In this document: piece by piece, positions 34,104 through 45,129 of the stretch
Position numbering within the stretch: the first letter of the stretch is position 1
Layout of the letters: every line of letters starts with the position of its first letter
DNA from: Siphonodentalium dalli
Taxonomy: Eukaryota > Mollusca > Scaphopoda > Gadilida > Siphonodentaliidae
Assembly: GCA_032622095.1 (NCBI GenBank)
Contig: CP136067.1
Location: 45,925,549 to 45,989,548 of the forward strand
Length of the DNA stretch: 64,000 nucleotides
Direction: 5' to 3'
Position numbers and translations under genes: made by a program
The notes under the pieces: generated by a model
Seen by the model: only the letters and a program-made list of their open reading frames with translations
Databases searched by the model: none
What the model was told of the DNA's origin: nothing

Positions 34104-34440
34104 GGATTGTCTGTCACTGATTCCGATATGTGACCTCCCATTGAGAATGCATACCATGTTGCAATTGGTTGCTGTTTCCGATGTATTCTTAGAACATAGC
34201 ATTTGGTAGCATTCAATTTAATTTGCCAAGCTTCTGACCATTCGATTAAAGAGGTTATGTATCTCTGTAATATGTCACAGTCCTTCGTTGATGAAACCGT
34301 AAGGTACAAGAGGTTATCGTCAGCAAACTGTCATATTTCGGTGATGACAGATTGTTCCCAATATCGTTGATGTAGACGAGGAACTCAATCGGGATCCTGC
34401 ATGAAATCTGGTCTGGACCACTTGGTTTTGCTAATATTTA
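34104..34440 (-). pseudogene. LINE reverse-transcriptase catalytic region, decayed
   Basis: The minus strand reads FLVYINDIGNNLSS near 34340-34383. After a short gap comes FADDNLLYLTVSSTKDCDIL (catalytic FADD at 34317-34328) and then SLIEWSEAWQIKLNATKCYV. These are motifs of the palm domain of non-LTR reverse transcriptases (the usual FxVYINDI, FADDT and WxMxFNxxKC landmarks). One frameshift separates YINDI from FADD. The 5' part of the element is missing beyond about 34440. Confidence 0.9.
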
Positions 34441-34802
34441 AATTTTTGGGAAGTGTTTGTCCTAATGTTGGGAATAAGTTGATGTACTCATCTGTAAATA
34501 CATAATGGAACTGTCGATTTTAAGTGATTCTGTTTTTCTCTGCAGTTGCCAATCTAGTTACCTTTTACTTTCAAAAATGAAACCCTCACCTGCACTCTAA
34601 TTTGCTGTATCTCCACAACCTTCTTCACCCCATCTGTGAACTGGTAATGGGGATTCAGGGATCGGGTGACACCCTCATATTCCTGTATATTCTGATGCGC
34701 CACTCACTTATCTAGCTGCATCTAGACTTATTATGGCTTGAACATGCATTGGGCATAACAAAACAAATAATGAAATGCATTCTCTTCATGATACCCTCAT
34801 AT
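34441..34802. other. Unassigned non-coding
   Basis: No recognisable LINE motif continues here. Sequence 34740-34800 resembles nothing else in the window. Confidence 0.4.
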
Positions 34803-34992
34803 GCAGTAATGCCCTAAATAATCGACTCATTAACCACAGCAAAATTATGGGTAATTTTTCATGATTTAGTCGGAAATATGGCTTGTTGCCATTCATCGGA
34901 AAGCTCTCAAGCCATATTTCCGACTAAATCCTGAAAAATTACCCATGATTCTGCTGTGGTTAAGGAGTCGATTATTTAGGGCATAACTGTAC
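34803..34992. mobile_element. Foldback family P, complete copy
   Basis: The whole element is a palindrome. The left end GCAGTAATGCCCTAAATAAT is mirrored by ATTATTTAGGGCATAACTGT. The arms run through ACCACAGCAAAATTATGGGT and GATTTAGTCGGAAATATGGC to a short centre near CATTCATCGGAAAGC. Arm length is about 75-85 bp. Non-coding. One-armed copy at 4972; expanded copy at 43606. Confidence 0.9.
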
Positions 34993-36335
34993 ATGCTTTA
35001 GTATCAGCGATATAAATCTTCGCAGTTTATCAGCTTGAAAGTTGCTACATTCATTTCTCAGTCTGCAATGGGAAATATTTAGTATATTTAATGCTCGCTA
35101 TACCTCTTTGGAATAAACCACTTGGTTTATAAAATAAACCAGACTGGTGAATATCATCCCTAATGTTTTCCTAGACTAGATTTATACAAAAATATACACT
35201 CTAACTCGGATCATAACCCCGTCTCATCCTAGTTTGGAGGTAAATGGCGTTATATTGTACGTTAAATCCCTTCGCAGACGGGCGGTACCATAATCAGCGC
35301 CGGGAAACGGAAGTCTGTCGTACTCATCACGAAACACGATCCATGCAATATACCTCCGACATTATCGTCTCCTAGATTCTAATTTCCTAGGAATAACTAA
35401 TAATGACATAGATGAGTGATTATACCCGCAATAACGGTAATGCCATCCCGGTCGCCATTCTACTGTCTTGTCCGATAACACGAAACTAAGGCCATGTATC
35501 TTTATCGATAATACGAAACTAAGGCAATGTATTTGGATCGTCACGCGATTCCGAGGCGATTGAGCGTGTAACTTGAACTTTATTGCTCTCACCACGTCAG
35601 TGTGTTGTCGTCGTCTGGTCAATACCTAATATATTTTTGTCGTAAATCAGACGTGAATATCTTCTAATTTGACATATATATCTTATAAAACTCCATCATC
35701 CTTACAAAAGCTATTGATTGGTTGACGCCAACCGGAATGAGACATCCGTTCCGAACGCAGACGACACAATGACAAAACGCGACATGCCTGCATAATATAA
35801 CTACACTCTGACAGGGTGGTGGCCATCAAGCATTCAGTTCGCTATATATATCTACCCACAGAATAACAATCACACATTGGTGCTACAACAGCAGGTTTTG
35901 GGTAAAGACTATATCCCACTTCAGGCATCGACAAACTATTATACTCCAGACACATATACAGTGTACGTTATACATATGCACGGTGGGGCCGACATAATCG
36001 TTTAATAATAGTGCATGTACATGCGCAGAACACGCTTACGTAACATAGCGTCAGGGTTTCAGGGGTGTGGCTATATATTTTAAAGTTGGTTCTATAAATG
36101 TACCTCAGAATATACATCCACACCGTATTGTAGCAACATCTAGGTTTGGATCAACAACGACATACTAGTGCTTAGAGTTAAAACTAAGATCGTATCGATG
36201 ATTAGTGATTCTCCAGTTACATGCGGTATAGTATATCGATGCTTGAAGTTCACCGGGCGAAATACACCGTTCCTTATAAATCTGGCTAACAGCTCTGTGA
36301 TTCATCCATGAACCTAGTCCAAGTGTCATTCGGCG
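34993..36335. other. Unassigned non-coding
   Basis: Includes an 86-codon minus-strand frame (35362-35622) containing a short direct repeat (ACGAAACTAAGGC twice, 42 bp apart). No domain recognised. Confidence 0.45.
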
Positions 36336-36339
36336 TAAA

Positions 36340-36730
36340 CTCTTTACCCAACAGAAGGGCCCTGTGCCAATGCATTCTCTTATATATGCGAGTCGACCAT
36401 AGGTCGCCTCGCATATATAAGAGAATGCATTGGCTTAACAGATTAAAAATTATAAAATTGTTAAAGAATGTAAAAAAAATGGTAAAAAGTGTTAAAAAAG
36501 GATTTTTTTTTAGGCCAATGCATTCTCTTATATATGCGAGGCGACCTATGGTCGACTCGCATATATAAGAGAATGCATTGGCACAGGGCATAACTATACC
36601 ATCACAATGTGGTCAATGAGCCGGTTCCAATGATATCCATATTTGTATGGTTCTATTGAGACAGACCGAAGATATTTTAGGCTGTTGAAGCTTTATTTGG
36701 CCGGTTTTGGCCGGTTTGTTGGGTAAAGGG
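36340..36730 (-). mobile_element. Two-hairpin TTAA MITE, copy E (inverted)
   Basis: TTAA at 36731-36734; the other flank is TAAA with an end mutated to CTCTTTACCC. It contains both 69-bp hairpins, the linker, and the CCGGCCAAAACCGGCC block, all in the opposite orientation to copies A-D. Confidence 0.92.
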
Positions 36731-36736
36731 TTAACT

Positions 36737-37381
36737 GCTAGTGGAGTTTGGTTGGGATAATACTGGTTTACGTCGAATAACGGTTGCCTTACTCTTCTAT
36801 ATCCGACTTTACGTCCAGATCCATTGGCGGGATTTTTCGTAAATTTTAATCAACTTTATCATGCATATCAACACAAAATGGTACAGAGTTGGGTCTTGCG
36901 GCCTTGTATTATATTTATTGTAATCTAACAGTTGTGTTAAATTACGCACATAATATTCCTTGTAATTAGGAGTAACTTCCTATTTCATAGATGTGTTTAT
37001 GTCAAGAGAAGACCCGAACTGTTACGAAGATCGCGAGGTCAAACGAGTTCGTATTCTTTTTTAATTATTGCTTTCATTTGATAACTATTGCGGAGAACAG
37101 ATAACTATTGCGGAGAACAGAACAAGTATGTTTTCCGCGGAATAAACCGGGTTACTTTCACAATTGTGATATTTTATTACTGTTTTAGATCAGCGAGTGA
37201 TTTCCGCTAAAAGTTCGCCAAAAAAGTATAAGGAAAAACCATACTTGAACCTTAACCAGTATTATACCAGTCTTATTATAACTATACCTAATTTTCATTA
37301 CTTTCAACTTAAGAGTTGACTATAAGGAAACCTTGGTCTAGTTATAACTAGACTGGTATTATCCCTACCGAATCCACTAGC
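36737..37381. mobile_element. TIR element, 645 bp, abutting the MITE
   Basis: The left end GCTAGTGGAGTTTGGTTGGG continuing ATAATACTGG is mirrored by CTGGTATTATCCCTACCGAA continuing TCCACTAGC, with about five mismatches in 30. GGTTTACGTCGAA occurs just inside the left end and just outside the right end. The interior is non-coding and contains a short exact tandem (GATAACTATTGCGGAGAACA twice). Confidence 0.75.
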
Positions 37382-37833
37382 TGGTTTACGTCGAAGGAAA
37401 CTTGGGACTATCATGAACCCTACTATACGCATCTCTGAGTTGTCTAATATATATTTTGGGACTTCTGTCCGGGAAAACGGCTGGACCGATTGAGCTCAAA
37501 CTTACAATCTAAGGGTTAAATCCACGGGCAGTGTTTACCGCCGTTTTGGAGAAGCTCCGAGGACACCTTCTCCACACCCAGTCATCAACATGACCGTCCT
37601 TGGCACTGTGGGATTAATCGCGTTGATAGTTAAAGAGCGTTCGTATCCGCAGGGTCGTTGATAAAGAGCGTATGCGTGTATAGTGTGATTCTTATGTCTG
37701 GGGCCAGACGTGAGTGTGTCTGTATCCAGACATGAGCGTGGTGTGTGATTCTTATGTCTGTCTTCGTACTTAGGGTTCCAATGAACGGGGAAGATTTTCA
37801 TCTGGTAAGTTTTTCCGCCCGAGGTGATCTTCA
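37382..37833. other. Unassigned non-coding
   Basis: Two AAAGAGCGT words (37633, 37664) recall family W, but no full copy was found. Confidence 0.4.
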
Positions 37834-40512
37834 CTGATCTAATGTGTACATACATGGTTTCTGAGAAATATAAATGGAGATAGTATACAAAAGATGTATA
37901 AGAGTGAAACATGGAATATGCATGTATGTACATAATATACATCGACTCTCCGATTGACATGCAGCCTGTTAGATAAATCTGACTGGGTACAAATACTTAT
38001 TGTAACTTGTGTAAACATCTTCACTCATACAACACAGGTGTGTTTTCAAACAAATTTGGTAAAAAGTTATTACGTAATTGTACTAACAATTAGAGAGTTA
38101 TATGTGGTTATGTTCGGTACGCCTATGCTGTGTGATGCATAGTCGATGTCGGATTTAGGTACATGTAACTACCACTTCATCTGCGTTTATTTATTTCAAG
38201 GTTCGTACCTATAATTCTGCAATTCGGTCTACGCATACCATTGCAATCAGTATGATGTGCTTATTTACATAAACATAGTTTTATTCCAGTGCCAAACAAA
38301 TATGAACGATATCATAGTTATAATTGGCATTAAAATGATATTGACTTGACACAATTCGACACTCTCTTCCACACACAATCTTCTGTATCAAAACTGGCAA
38401 AGAGCGGACTCGTTCGCTTAAAACACCCGACTGCATGATGTGTCCTAAAACATACACTTTGTGTGTGAATTAATATAACAAACATTAAGCTTATTGAAAT
38501 ATCGTTTGGTGTAATTAACACAGAATTGTACAAAATATAATGATACCATCATTTAAAAAAATATTTTTCACGCAAAGCAGCAATTGCGGAAGTTTATAAT
38601 GCGTGTATGTCAGCAAGGGCAAATCGGTTTATATTCTGAAACACACCTTCATTGTCACCCGACATGTCGTCATTGAGTGTATATAGTCGAGGTACATAGC
38701 ATGTGGGCGAACACGAATTAAATGACCGGTTTCGTAATCTCCGGTTTAAACCTGGCCTACGTAAACCTCTATAGGGTTAAACCTCCTTTGGACTGTGGCA
38801 GCTATATAATTGGTTTAAAACCGAGACCACATGTCTAAGTGACGCATTCGTCGTCTCTGGTTTAAACCTGGTTCAGCAATACCCATGGTGTAGCAGTAGT
38901 CTCTATATGTCGTCAAGCTATTTAATCGTACTTGCCTAATGCGGACCGCCGCGTTCTATCGACAGCGACAATCGATAATTACGACAACGAGCATATTCCG
39001 ATTAGAAATTTACAAGCGAGACGTGAGTGCTCACACCTGTAAATTATGTGGATATATTTTTTGTAAATTGCAATCTTTTGTTTGATGTAAACACTATTTA
39101 TTCCATATAATTCAAATGTATTAAGTGTATGTAACAAAAATATGAATCATGAATATTGGTTTATGGAGGGGATTCGACATCAAGCATAAAGCTGATGGGG
39201 GTCGTTTCCGATTACGTGTGAATAGGCCCACACTGTGAGAATGATAACATAATATTAGGTAATTGTGTTCATACTAATTTTAGAAGACCGTTGTTGGTAT
39301 ATTCACACGTAATCGGAAACGACCCCCATCAGCTTTATGCTTGATGTCGAATCCCCTCCATAAACCAATATTCATGATTCATATTTTTGTTACATACACT
39401 TAATACATTTGAATTATATGGAATAAATAGTGTTTACATCAAACAAAAGATTGCAATTTACAAAAAATATACCCACATAATTTACAGATGTGAGCACTCA
39501 CGTCTCGCTTGTAAATTTCCAATCGGAATATGCTCGTTGTCGTAATTATCGATTGTCGCTGTCGATAGAACGCGGCGGTCCGCATTAGGCAAGTACGATT
39601 AAATAGCTTGACGACATATAGAGACTACTGCTACACCATGGGTATTGCTGAACCAGGTTTAAACCAGAGATGACGAATGCGTCACTTAGACATGTGGTCT
39701 CGGGTTTAAACCAATTATTTAGCTGTCACAGTCCAAAGGAGGTTTAACCCTATAGAGGTTTACGTAGGCCAGGTTTAAACCGGAGATTACGAAGCCGGTC
39801 ATTTAATTCGTGTTCGCCCACATGCTATGTACCTCGACTATATACACTCAATGACGACATGTCGGGTGTTTCAGAATATAAACCGATTTGCACTTGCTGA
39901 CATACACGCATTATAAACTTCCGCAATTGCTGCTTTGCGTGAAAAATAATTTTTTAAATGATGGTATCATTATATTTTGTACAATTCTGTGTTAATTACA
40001 CCAAACGATATTTCAATAAGCTTTATGTTTGTTATATTAATTCACACACAAAGTGTATGTGTTAGGACACATCATGCAGTCGGGTGTTTTAAGCGAACGA
40101 GTCCGCTCTTTGCCAATTTTGATACAGAAGATTGTGTGTGGAAGAGAGTGTCGAATTGTGTCAAGTCAATATCATTTTAATGCCAATTATAACTATGATA
40201 TCGTTCATATTTGTTTGGCACTGGAATAAAACTATGTTTATGTAAATAAGCACATCATACTGATTGCAATGGTATGCGTAGACAGAATTGCAGAATTATA
40301 GGTACGAACCTTGAAATAAATAAACGCAGATGAAGTGGTAGTTACATGTACCTAAATCCGACATCGACTATGCATCACACGCTGCATGTCAATCGGAGAG
40401 TCGATGTATATTATGTACATACATGCATATTCCATGTTTCACTCTTATACATCTTTTGTATACTATCTCCATTTATATTTCTCATAAACCATGTATGTAC
40501 ACATTAGATCAG
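37834..40512. repeat. Giant imperfect palindrome, about 2.7 kb
   Basis: The left arm is 37834-39224 and the right arm 39300-40512, separated by a 75-bp spacer. The left arm has a 164-bp block (37966-38129) that the right arm lacks, plus scattered substitutions and small indels. Mirror frames of 67 codons (38330-38533 minus, 39977-40180 plus) differ at three residues and have no recognisable function. Within each arm, words around GGTTTAAACC recur three or four times. The RNA from such a locus would be a long hairpin. Confidence 0.97.
37966..38129. other. 164-bp block present in only one palindrome arm
   Basis: Absent from the right arm, where GACATGCAGC joins directly to GTGTGATGCATAG. It is either an insertion into the left arm or a deletion from the right. 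No inverted ends were seen. Confidence 0.85.
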
Positions 40513-40644
40513 AGAATAAAGAATATGCTTATTATAGTGACTTATGTATGTTAATGTGTACATGTTGGTACATGTGCTAAATGGGTTTATAAAAGTTCAA
40601 CTGTTTAATATTTGTATATTTAGCGCGGGGGGTTTCCAGCCAAA

Positions 40645-40836
40645 ATGGCGAAAACCGATCGCCCCAAAGTCAAATTTCCTATCAGCTTTGAGAACAATTC
40701 CCACACTAAAAACTTAATGGCATGCAGAATGGAGGATCAGAGCGGTAGTTTTGTTGACGATTTTCGCAATTTATACTCGTTTAAATTGCAGCAAATTATA
40801 ACTCTTGTGTTTGACTTGCCATGCATGTTGTCGTGA
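40645..40836 (+). other. Unassigned 63-codon open frame
   Basis: It starts at an AAAATGGCG context and reads MAKTDRPKVKFPISFENNSH onward. The start is hydrophilic and the end hydrophobic. A short first exon is conceivable, but no splice or family evidence exists. Confidence 0.15.
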
Positions 40837-42012
40837 CATTGTCGCCCATGTGCGTTTATACTTTTGTTATGATAAAATAATCGGAGAACCAAATCACACC
40901 GTTTCGCAATATAGTTTGTTGGTTTTAGTGTGACTTTCCAAACTTAAGGTACGGAATTACGCAAATTGTGTTTGATATTGTGTGTGCTTAACAAGGGCAG
41001 CACGTTGCTCTACTCGCTTAGTATATATGTGGGTAAATGTAAATGAGGGTCGCCGGTAGCAGCGGTCTTACCGAGTCATCAATGGAGGTAAACCCTGCAT
41101 GGAGTTAGGTGAGTCACCGCGACTAATCACGTTACACTCTTCATATAATCCTGCTTCCCATATATATAGTGACGTATTTATATTCTAACATCAGTTAATT
41201 AGGTTAGTGATACCACGTGACATGCCTCCCATAGTATGTACTACCGTGGGATTAAGGTCACAGTGTCAGCGAATCCAACTGGAGACCCCAAATTGTCTCT
41301 AATTCTCCCCTCACGCTTTGAATAGCATTAATTTACTCGTATACCAATATTGTCACGATGCGGTCATCTGGGGAATTGTTGGTCAATTCTTCAATTACAT
41401 TGCAATAGCCATCGGAAGCGATGGGAATACCGTATATGGGCAAACAAATATGTCGGGGATTGAATGACCCCCAGTGAATCAATCGCTTCCAGCCAATACA
41501 ACGAATGGCAAGTTGTTATAATGCGCTGTACATATGTATACATATTATATATAGGCAGCTCTGGTTTTGTTATGTCGGTTTATCGTTATTTGAACCGCTA
41601 TGACCCAACGTTGTTATTTTTACAGGTGGATTAAAGATGCATTATCCGAATTAACGCTCCTAAATTACTATTTCTTTGGTTTCGGGGGGGGGGGTAAAAT
41701 ATTTGATTCCAGTCGATGAACCCACCGATCAAAGCTGAGAGTGATCAGATATCGATTTCTGAAATTTGTTATTTCCCGAAATTTGTATTTTTGGTGGCAA
41801 ATATTCATCAAGCCGACGGTATCGGGCCAAATTGCGGATGAAGATGAATAACTCTAAATTCATGTGGCTTTGACAATCCTTCCAAATATCGTTGAACAAA
41901 ATGTTGATAAATTACACGTTTTGGACAATTTTATACTACAGTTGACTGTGGTTAGCATTATTTTTGGGCAGTTAATCGATTCCGTTAACTGAAGTGGCAT
42001 TTCATTTTTCTT
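40837..42012. other. Unassigned non-coding
   Basis: Contains a G tract near 41683-41694. No gene recognised. Confidence 0.45.
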
Positions 42013-42057
42013 AATCTGATGATATGGGGACCATCGAATCGGATTGAGTACCTTTAA
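42013..42057 (+). repeat. 45-bp dispersed segment, copy 2
   Basis: Matches 258-302 with one mismatch. Confidence 0.7.
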
Positions 42058-42130
42058 CGTTCTTTGGAAATTACTCCACAGTCACTTCACCGATTATACA
42101 AATTGTTTATATGGGGAGAAATGTGCTTAG

Positions 42131-42370
42131 CCCGTTCCTTACTGACTGGATTATCACATCAGTTCTAAAAGTATATATTGGAATAATGTATTTTTCAGCT
42201 ATAAAGGGATGTTCAGGAAATATAAGCAGTCTACAGATAATACATGTACAGAAGGATTCCTTTTCGCTAGTTATTATTTTCAGATATTCAGCTATGGTCG
42301 TTTGTTCAACTTATTATCTGAACATTTCCTAAGGGAACTGCTCGTCAATGAGTATTTAGTAAAGAAAAGG
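42131..42370 (+). mobile_element. Family X MITE, copy 6
   Basis: Flanked by TTAG (42127-42130) and TTAA (42371-42374). The ends are CCCGTTCCTTACTGACTGGA and, inverted, CCTTTTCTTTACTAAATACT. It contains GTCGTTTGTTCAACTTATTA and CTGAACATTTCC. It has the best preserved right half of the family. Confidence 0.85.
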
Positions 42371-42643
42371 TTAACCAGTTGAAGATACCGTAGTTTTTTT
42401 TCATTTCGTTTGAGTGCCTTCTCGCACACTTATTTACATATAACAGCTGACTGAATCGGAAATAGTACTTTTAGTATATCGCCTGATAACCATGTGTATT
42501 TTATCTCCACAAAAGAAGAAAACTAAATGTTACAAGAACTAAACACTTTTTTGGACATACTATCACCGTTACAACCATATGTATCATGTCTGAATGTGCT
42601 ATACCCTATATGTACTTGTATGTTTGTCTCAAATATAGCGTTC

Positions 42644-42967
42644 TTAGAAAGAGTGGATCCGGACGCGACTCAGACAGTAACCCGTCAGTAATGGGACAAT
42701 CTTGTTTTCAATATATATCACCGTATTAGAATTATCAATCTCACGAAAGAGGTTCTCATTTTCATGATTAAATCTATCTTGCGAATCTGAGATGAACTCG
42801 TTTGTTGATGGGGTCTCATTATACGTATAATAATCAATAACGCTTCCTGTATCACCCAACGGGTATAGAAGATCTCTTTGGTGCAGACATTCATAAACTC
42901 CCAACTGTCTGATATCACCCGCGGAAGCCTCGTTGCGTTCAGAGTCGTCTTTATAGTTACATTGCAT
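42644..42967 (-). other. Exon-like 107-codon frame, duplicated downstream
   Basis: The minus-strand frame reads DIRQLGVYECLHQRDLLYPL then GDTGSVIDYYTYNETPSTNE, with an Asn/Glu/Asp-rich remainder. A second copy at about 43990-44165 keeps the frame open over its shared 50 residues, with changes such as K to N, R to G and D to E. I do not recognise the family. It could be an exon of a host gene or an old element. Confidence 0.25.
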
Positions 42968-43369
42968 CGGAAGGCACCCAGGGGAACCGCTTTAAATTCA
43001 GAGTCGTCTTGCAGTCAGTGGTGTCGCTGCGTGTCTGATAATTTTAAATTTTATTGATCACATAAGTGATGAAGTGATTGGTAGAGTACTGATGCACCGA
43101 TCGCAATGGAACGAACCATATGTCTAGGTTTTCTTTGTTATCGCTGTTGATAGATCATATCACGTATCTCTAATATGCCTAACGTTAGCCAGTGTATAGA
43201 TTCTTGGCATGATCCACGTGGTTAATTGACGGTATGATCATCATCTTCATCATCATCGAATAAGGGATTAAGTCGCCATGAATTCTACCCCGTTAATACA
43301 AACAGTTATAAATATGGTAGTTAATTATAGTATTGGAGTTATAGTGTTTGTAAGCTGAGCTATTAGTCA

Positions 43370-43985
43370 TAGTTGTATTTCTGATCCCAGAACATGTTGT
43401 GAAATTGTTCTTTGAACGTTTACACAGAATCTGCCGCTACAACATGTTCAGGTAAAGCGTTCCATTCGGTAATAACTCTTTGGCTGAAGAAGTGTTCACG
43501 TACACCTTAAATTGCTTGATACTTTTGCAATTTGTAACTGTGCCCGCGAGTTACTTTGAACAATGCATCCTGGAAGAAGTCATGACTGTTTATGTTATAG
43601 AGGTCGTACAATAATGCTCTAATTAATCGACCTCTTAACCACAGCAGAATTATGGGTAACTTTTCAGGATTTAGTCGGAAATATGGCTTGTTGCCATTCA
43701 TCGGAAAGCTCTCGACTATGGGTAACTTTTCAGGATTTAGTCGGAAATATGGCTTGTTGCCATTCATCGGAAAGCTCTCGTCGAGAGCTTTCCGATGAAT
43801 GGCAACAAGCCATATTTCCGACTAAATCCTGAAAAGTTACCCATACTTCTGTTGTGGTTAAGATGTCGATTAATTAGAGCATTACTGTACGTGTGTGATC
43901 TCGATCATGTCCCCTCAAGTTCGTCTCTGTTTAAGGGACATGAGACCAGTTTTAACACAATGCGGTCTCAGTATATATAGGTCAT
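43370..43985 (-). pseudogene. LINE 3' end, copy 1, interrupted
   Basis: The minus strand reads VKTGLMSLKQRRT near 43950. After the P element it continues DLYNINSHDFFQDALFKVTR, then GHSYKLQKYQ, FFSQRVITEWNALPEHVVAA and DSV. These are CR1/Jockey-type ORF2 C-terminal landmarks (KxxxLxSLxxRRxRGDMIEVYK, TRGHxYKL, FFSxRVIxxWNxLP). Stops occur at RRT* and QAI*, and element P sits in the middle. Confidence 0.85.
43606..43890. mobile_element. Foldback family P, expanded copy inside the LINE
   Basis: The ends GTACAATAATGCTCTAATTA and TAATTAGAGCATTACTGTAC are inverted. The left arm contains a tandem duplication of about 65 bp (TATGGGTAACTTTTCAGGAT onward, twice), while the right arm has one copy. The arms meet at CTCTCGTCGAGAG. 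Comparison with the uninterrupted LINE copy at 44750-44790 shows insertion at GAGGTCGTA, and GTAC may be the target duplication. Confidence 0.9.
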
Positions 43986-44509
43986 GTTCCAGAATGTCGC
44001 TATACGTTATAATATCAATAACACTTCCTGTTTCACCCAACGGGTATAGAAGATCTCTTTGGTGCAGACATTCATAAACTCCCAACTGTCTGATATCAAC
44101 CGCGGAATCCTCGTTGCCTTCAGAGTCGTCATTATAGTTAAGGAAGGCACCCAGGGGAATCGCTTTAATTTCAGAGCCGCCTTGTATAGTCAGCGATGTC
44201 TCTGCGTGTCTGATAATTTTAAATTTTATTGATCACATAAGGCATGAAGTGATTGGTAGAGTACTGGTGAACCGAACGCAACGGAACGAACCAGATGTCT
44301 ATGTTTTTTCTATGTTATTACAGTTGATAGACCATGTCACGAATCTATACTTACGTATGCTACGTTAGCCAGCGTATATATTGATGGCATGATCTACGTG
44401 GTTAATCGACGGTATCATCATCGAATGAGGGATTAAGTCAAAATGAATTCTACCCCGTTAATATATACAGTTATGGTATTGAATTATATTAATTAGAGTA
44501 TAGCGTTTG

Positions 44510-45030
44510 TAAGCTGTCCATGATGTGAGCTATATATTCATAGTTGTATTTCTGGTCCCAGACCATCTTGTCCAATTGTTCTTTGAACGTTTACACAGAA
44601 TCTGCCGCTACAACATGTCCAGGTAAAGCGTTCCATTCGGTAATAACTCTGGCTGAAGAAGTGTTCATGTACACCTTTAGATGATTGGTGCTTTTGCAAT
44701 TTGTAACGAGTTCCTTTGTACAATGAATCCTCAAAGAAGACATGTCTGTCTATGGTATAGAGGTCGTAACTGTGTTCTTATATACCTCGATCATGTCCCC
44801 CTCGAGTTCGTCTGTACTTAAGAGACAAGAGACCAGTTTTAACAAGGCGGTCTCGGTAGGACATGTTCCAGAATGTCGCTGTCGTTTTGGTGGCACGTCT
44901 CTGGACTGTCTCCATGGCTCTCGAGTGTTTATGCAGGTAGATATTGTTTACGGTGTTCCCATAATCAAGAATCGGCCGCATTAGTGTCCCGAACAGTGTC
45001 GCCATTATTTCCTTCTCCATTTACATCATT
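44510..45030 (-). pseudogene. LINE 3' end, copy 2
   Basis: The minus strand from 45020 reads KEIMATLFGTLMRPILDYGN, then HSRAMETVQRRATKTTATFW and LVKTGLLSLKYRRTRGG. In a shifted frame it continues RYKLQKHQSSKGVHEHFFSQ. The LMRPILDYGN-x(n)-METVQRRATK-x(n)-LKYRRTRG order is diagnostic of the thumb and C-terminal region of CR1/Jockey-like reverse transcriptases. At least two frameshifts; no catalytic region. Confidence 0.9.
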
Positions 45031-45129
45031 GTGTGATTGCTTCAAGCTTAGATTCAACCGAGTCGAGGAATGTCGATGTTAATCGAAGTCGTGGAACGAC
45101 GAGGGTCCAAGCCACTACAATCATACAAT

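Larger units (their letters stand above)
42826..45030. repeat. Tandem duplication, exon-like segment plus LINE end
   Basis: Copy 1 is about 42826-43985 and copy 2 about 44005-45030. Both run exon-like segment, about 300 bp of shared spacer (AAATTTTATTGATCACATAA, GGAACGAACC), then LINE 3' end. The LINE of copy 1 ends at TTCCAGAATGTCGC exactly where copy 2 begins, while the LINE of copy 2 continues further. The breakpoint is therefore inside the LINE. Copies differ by roughly a tenth of positions, so the event is old. Confidence 0.85.

Noticed and set aside
38330-40180. Conserved 67-residue protein encoded twice
   Set aside because: The two frames are mirror images in the palindrome arms. Conservation follows from arm identity, and all the residue changes seen are replacements.
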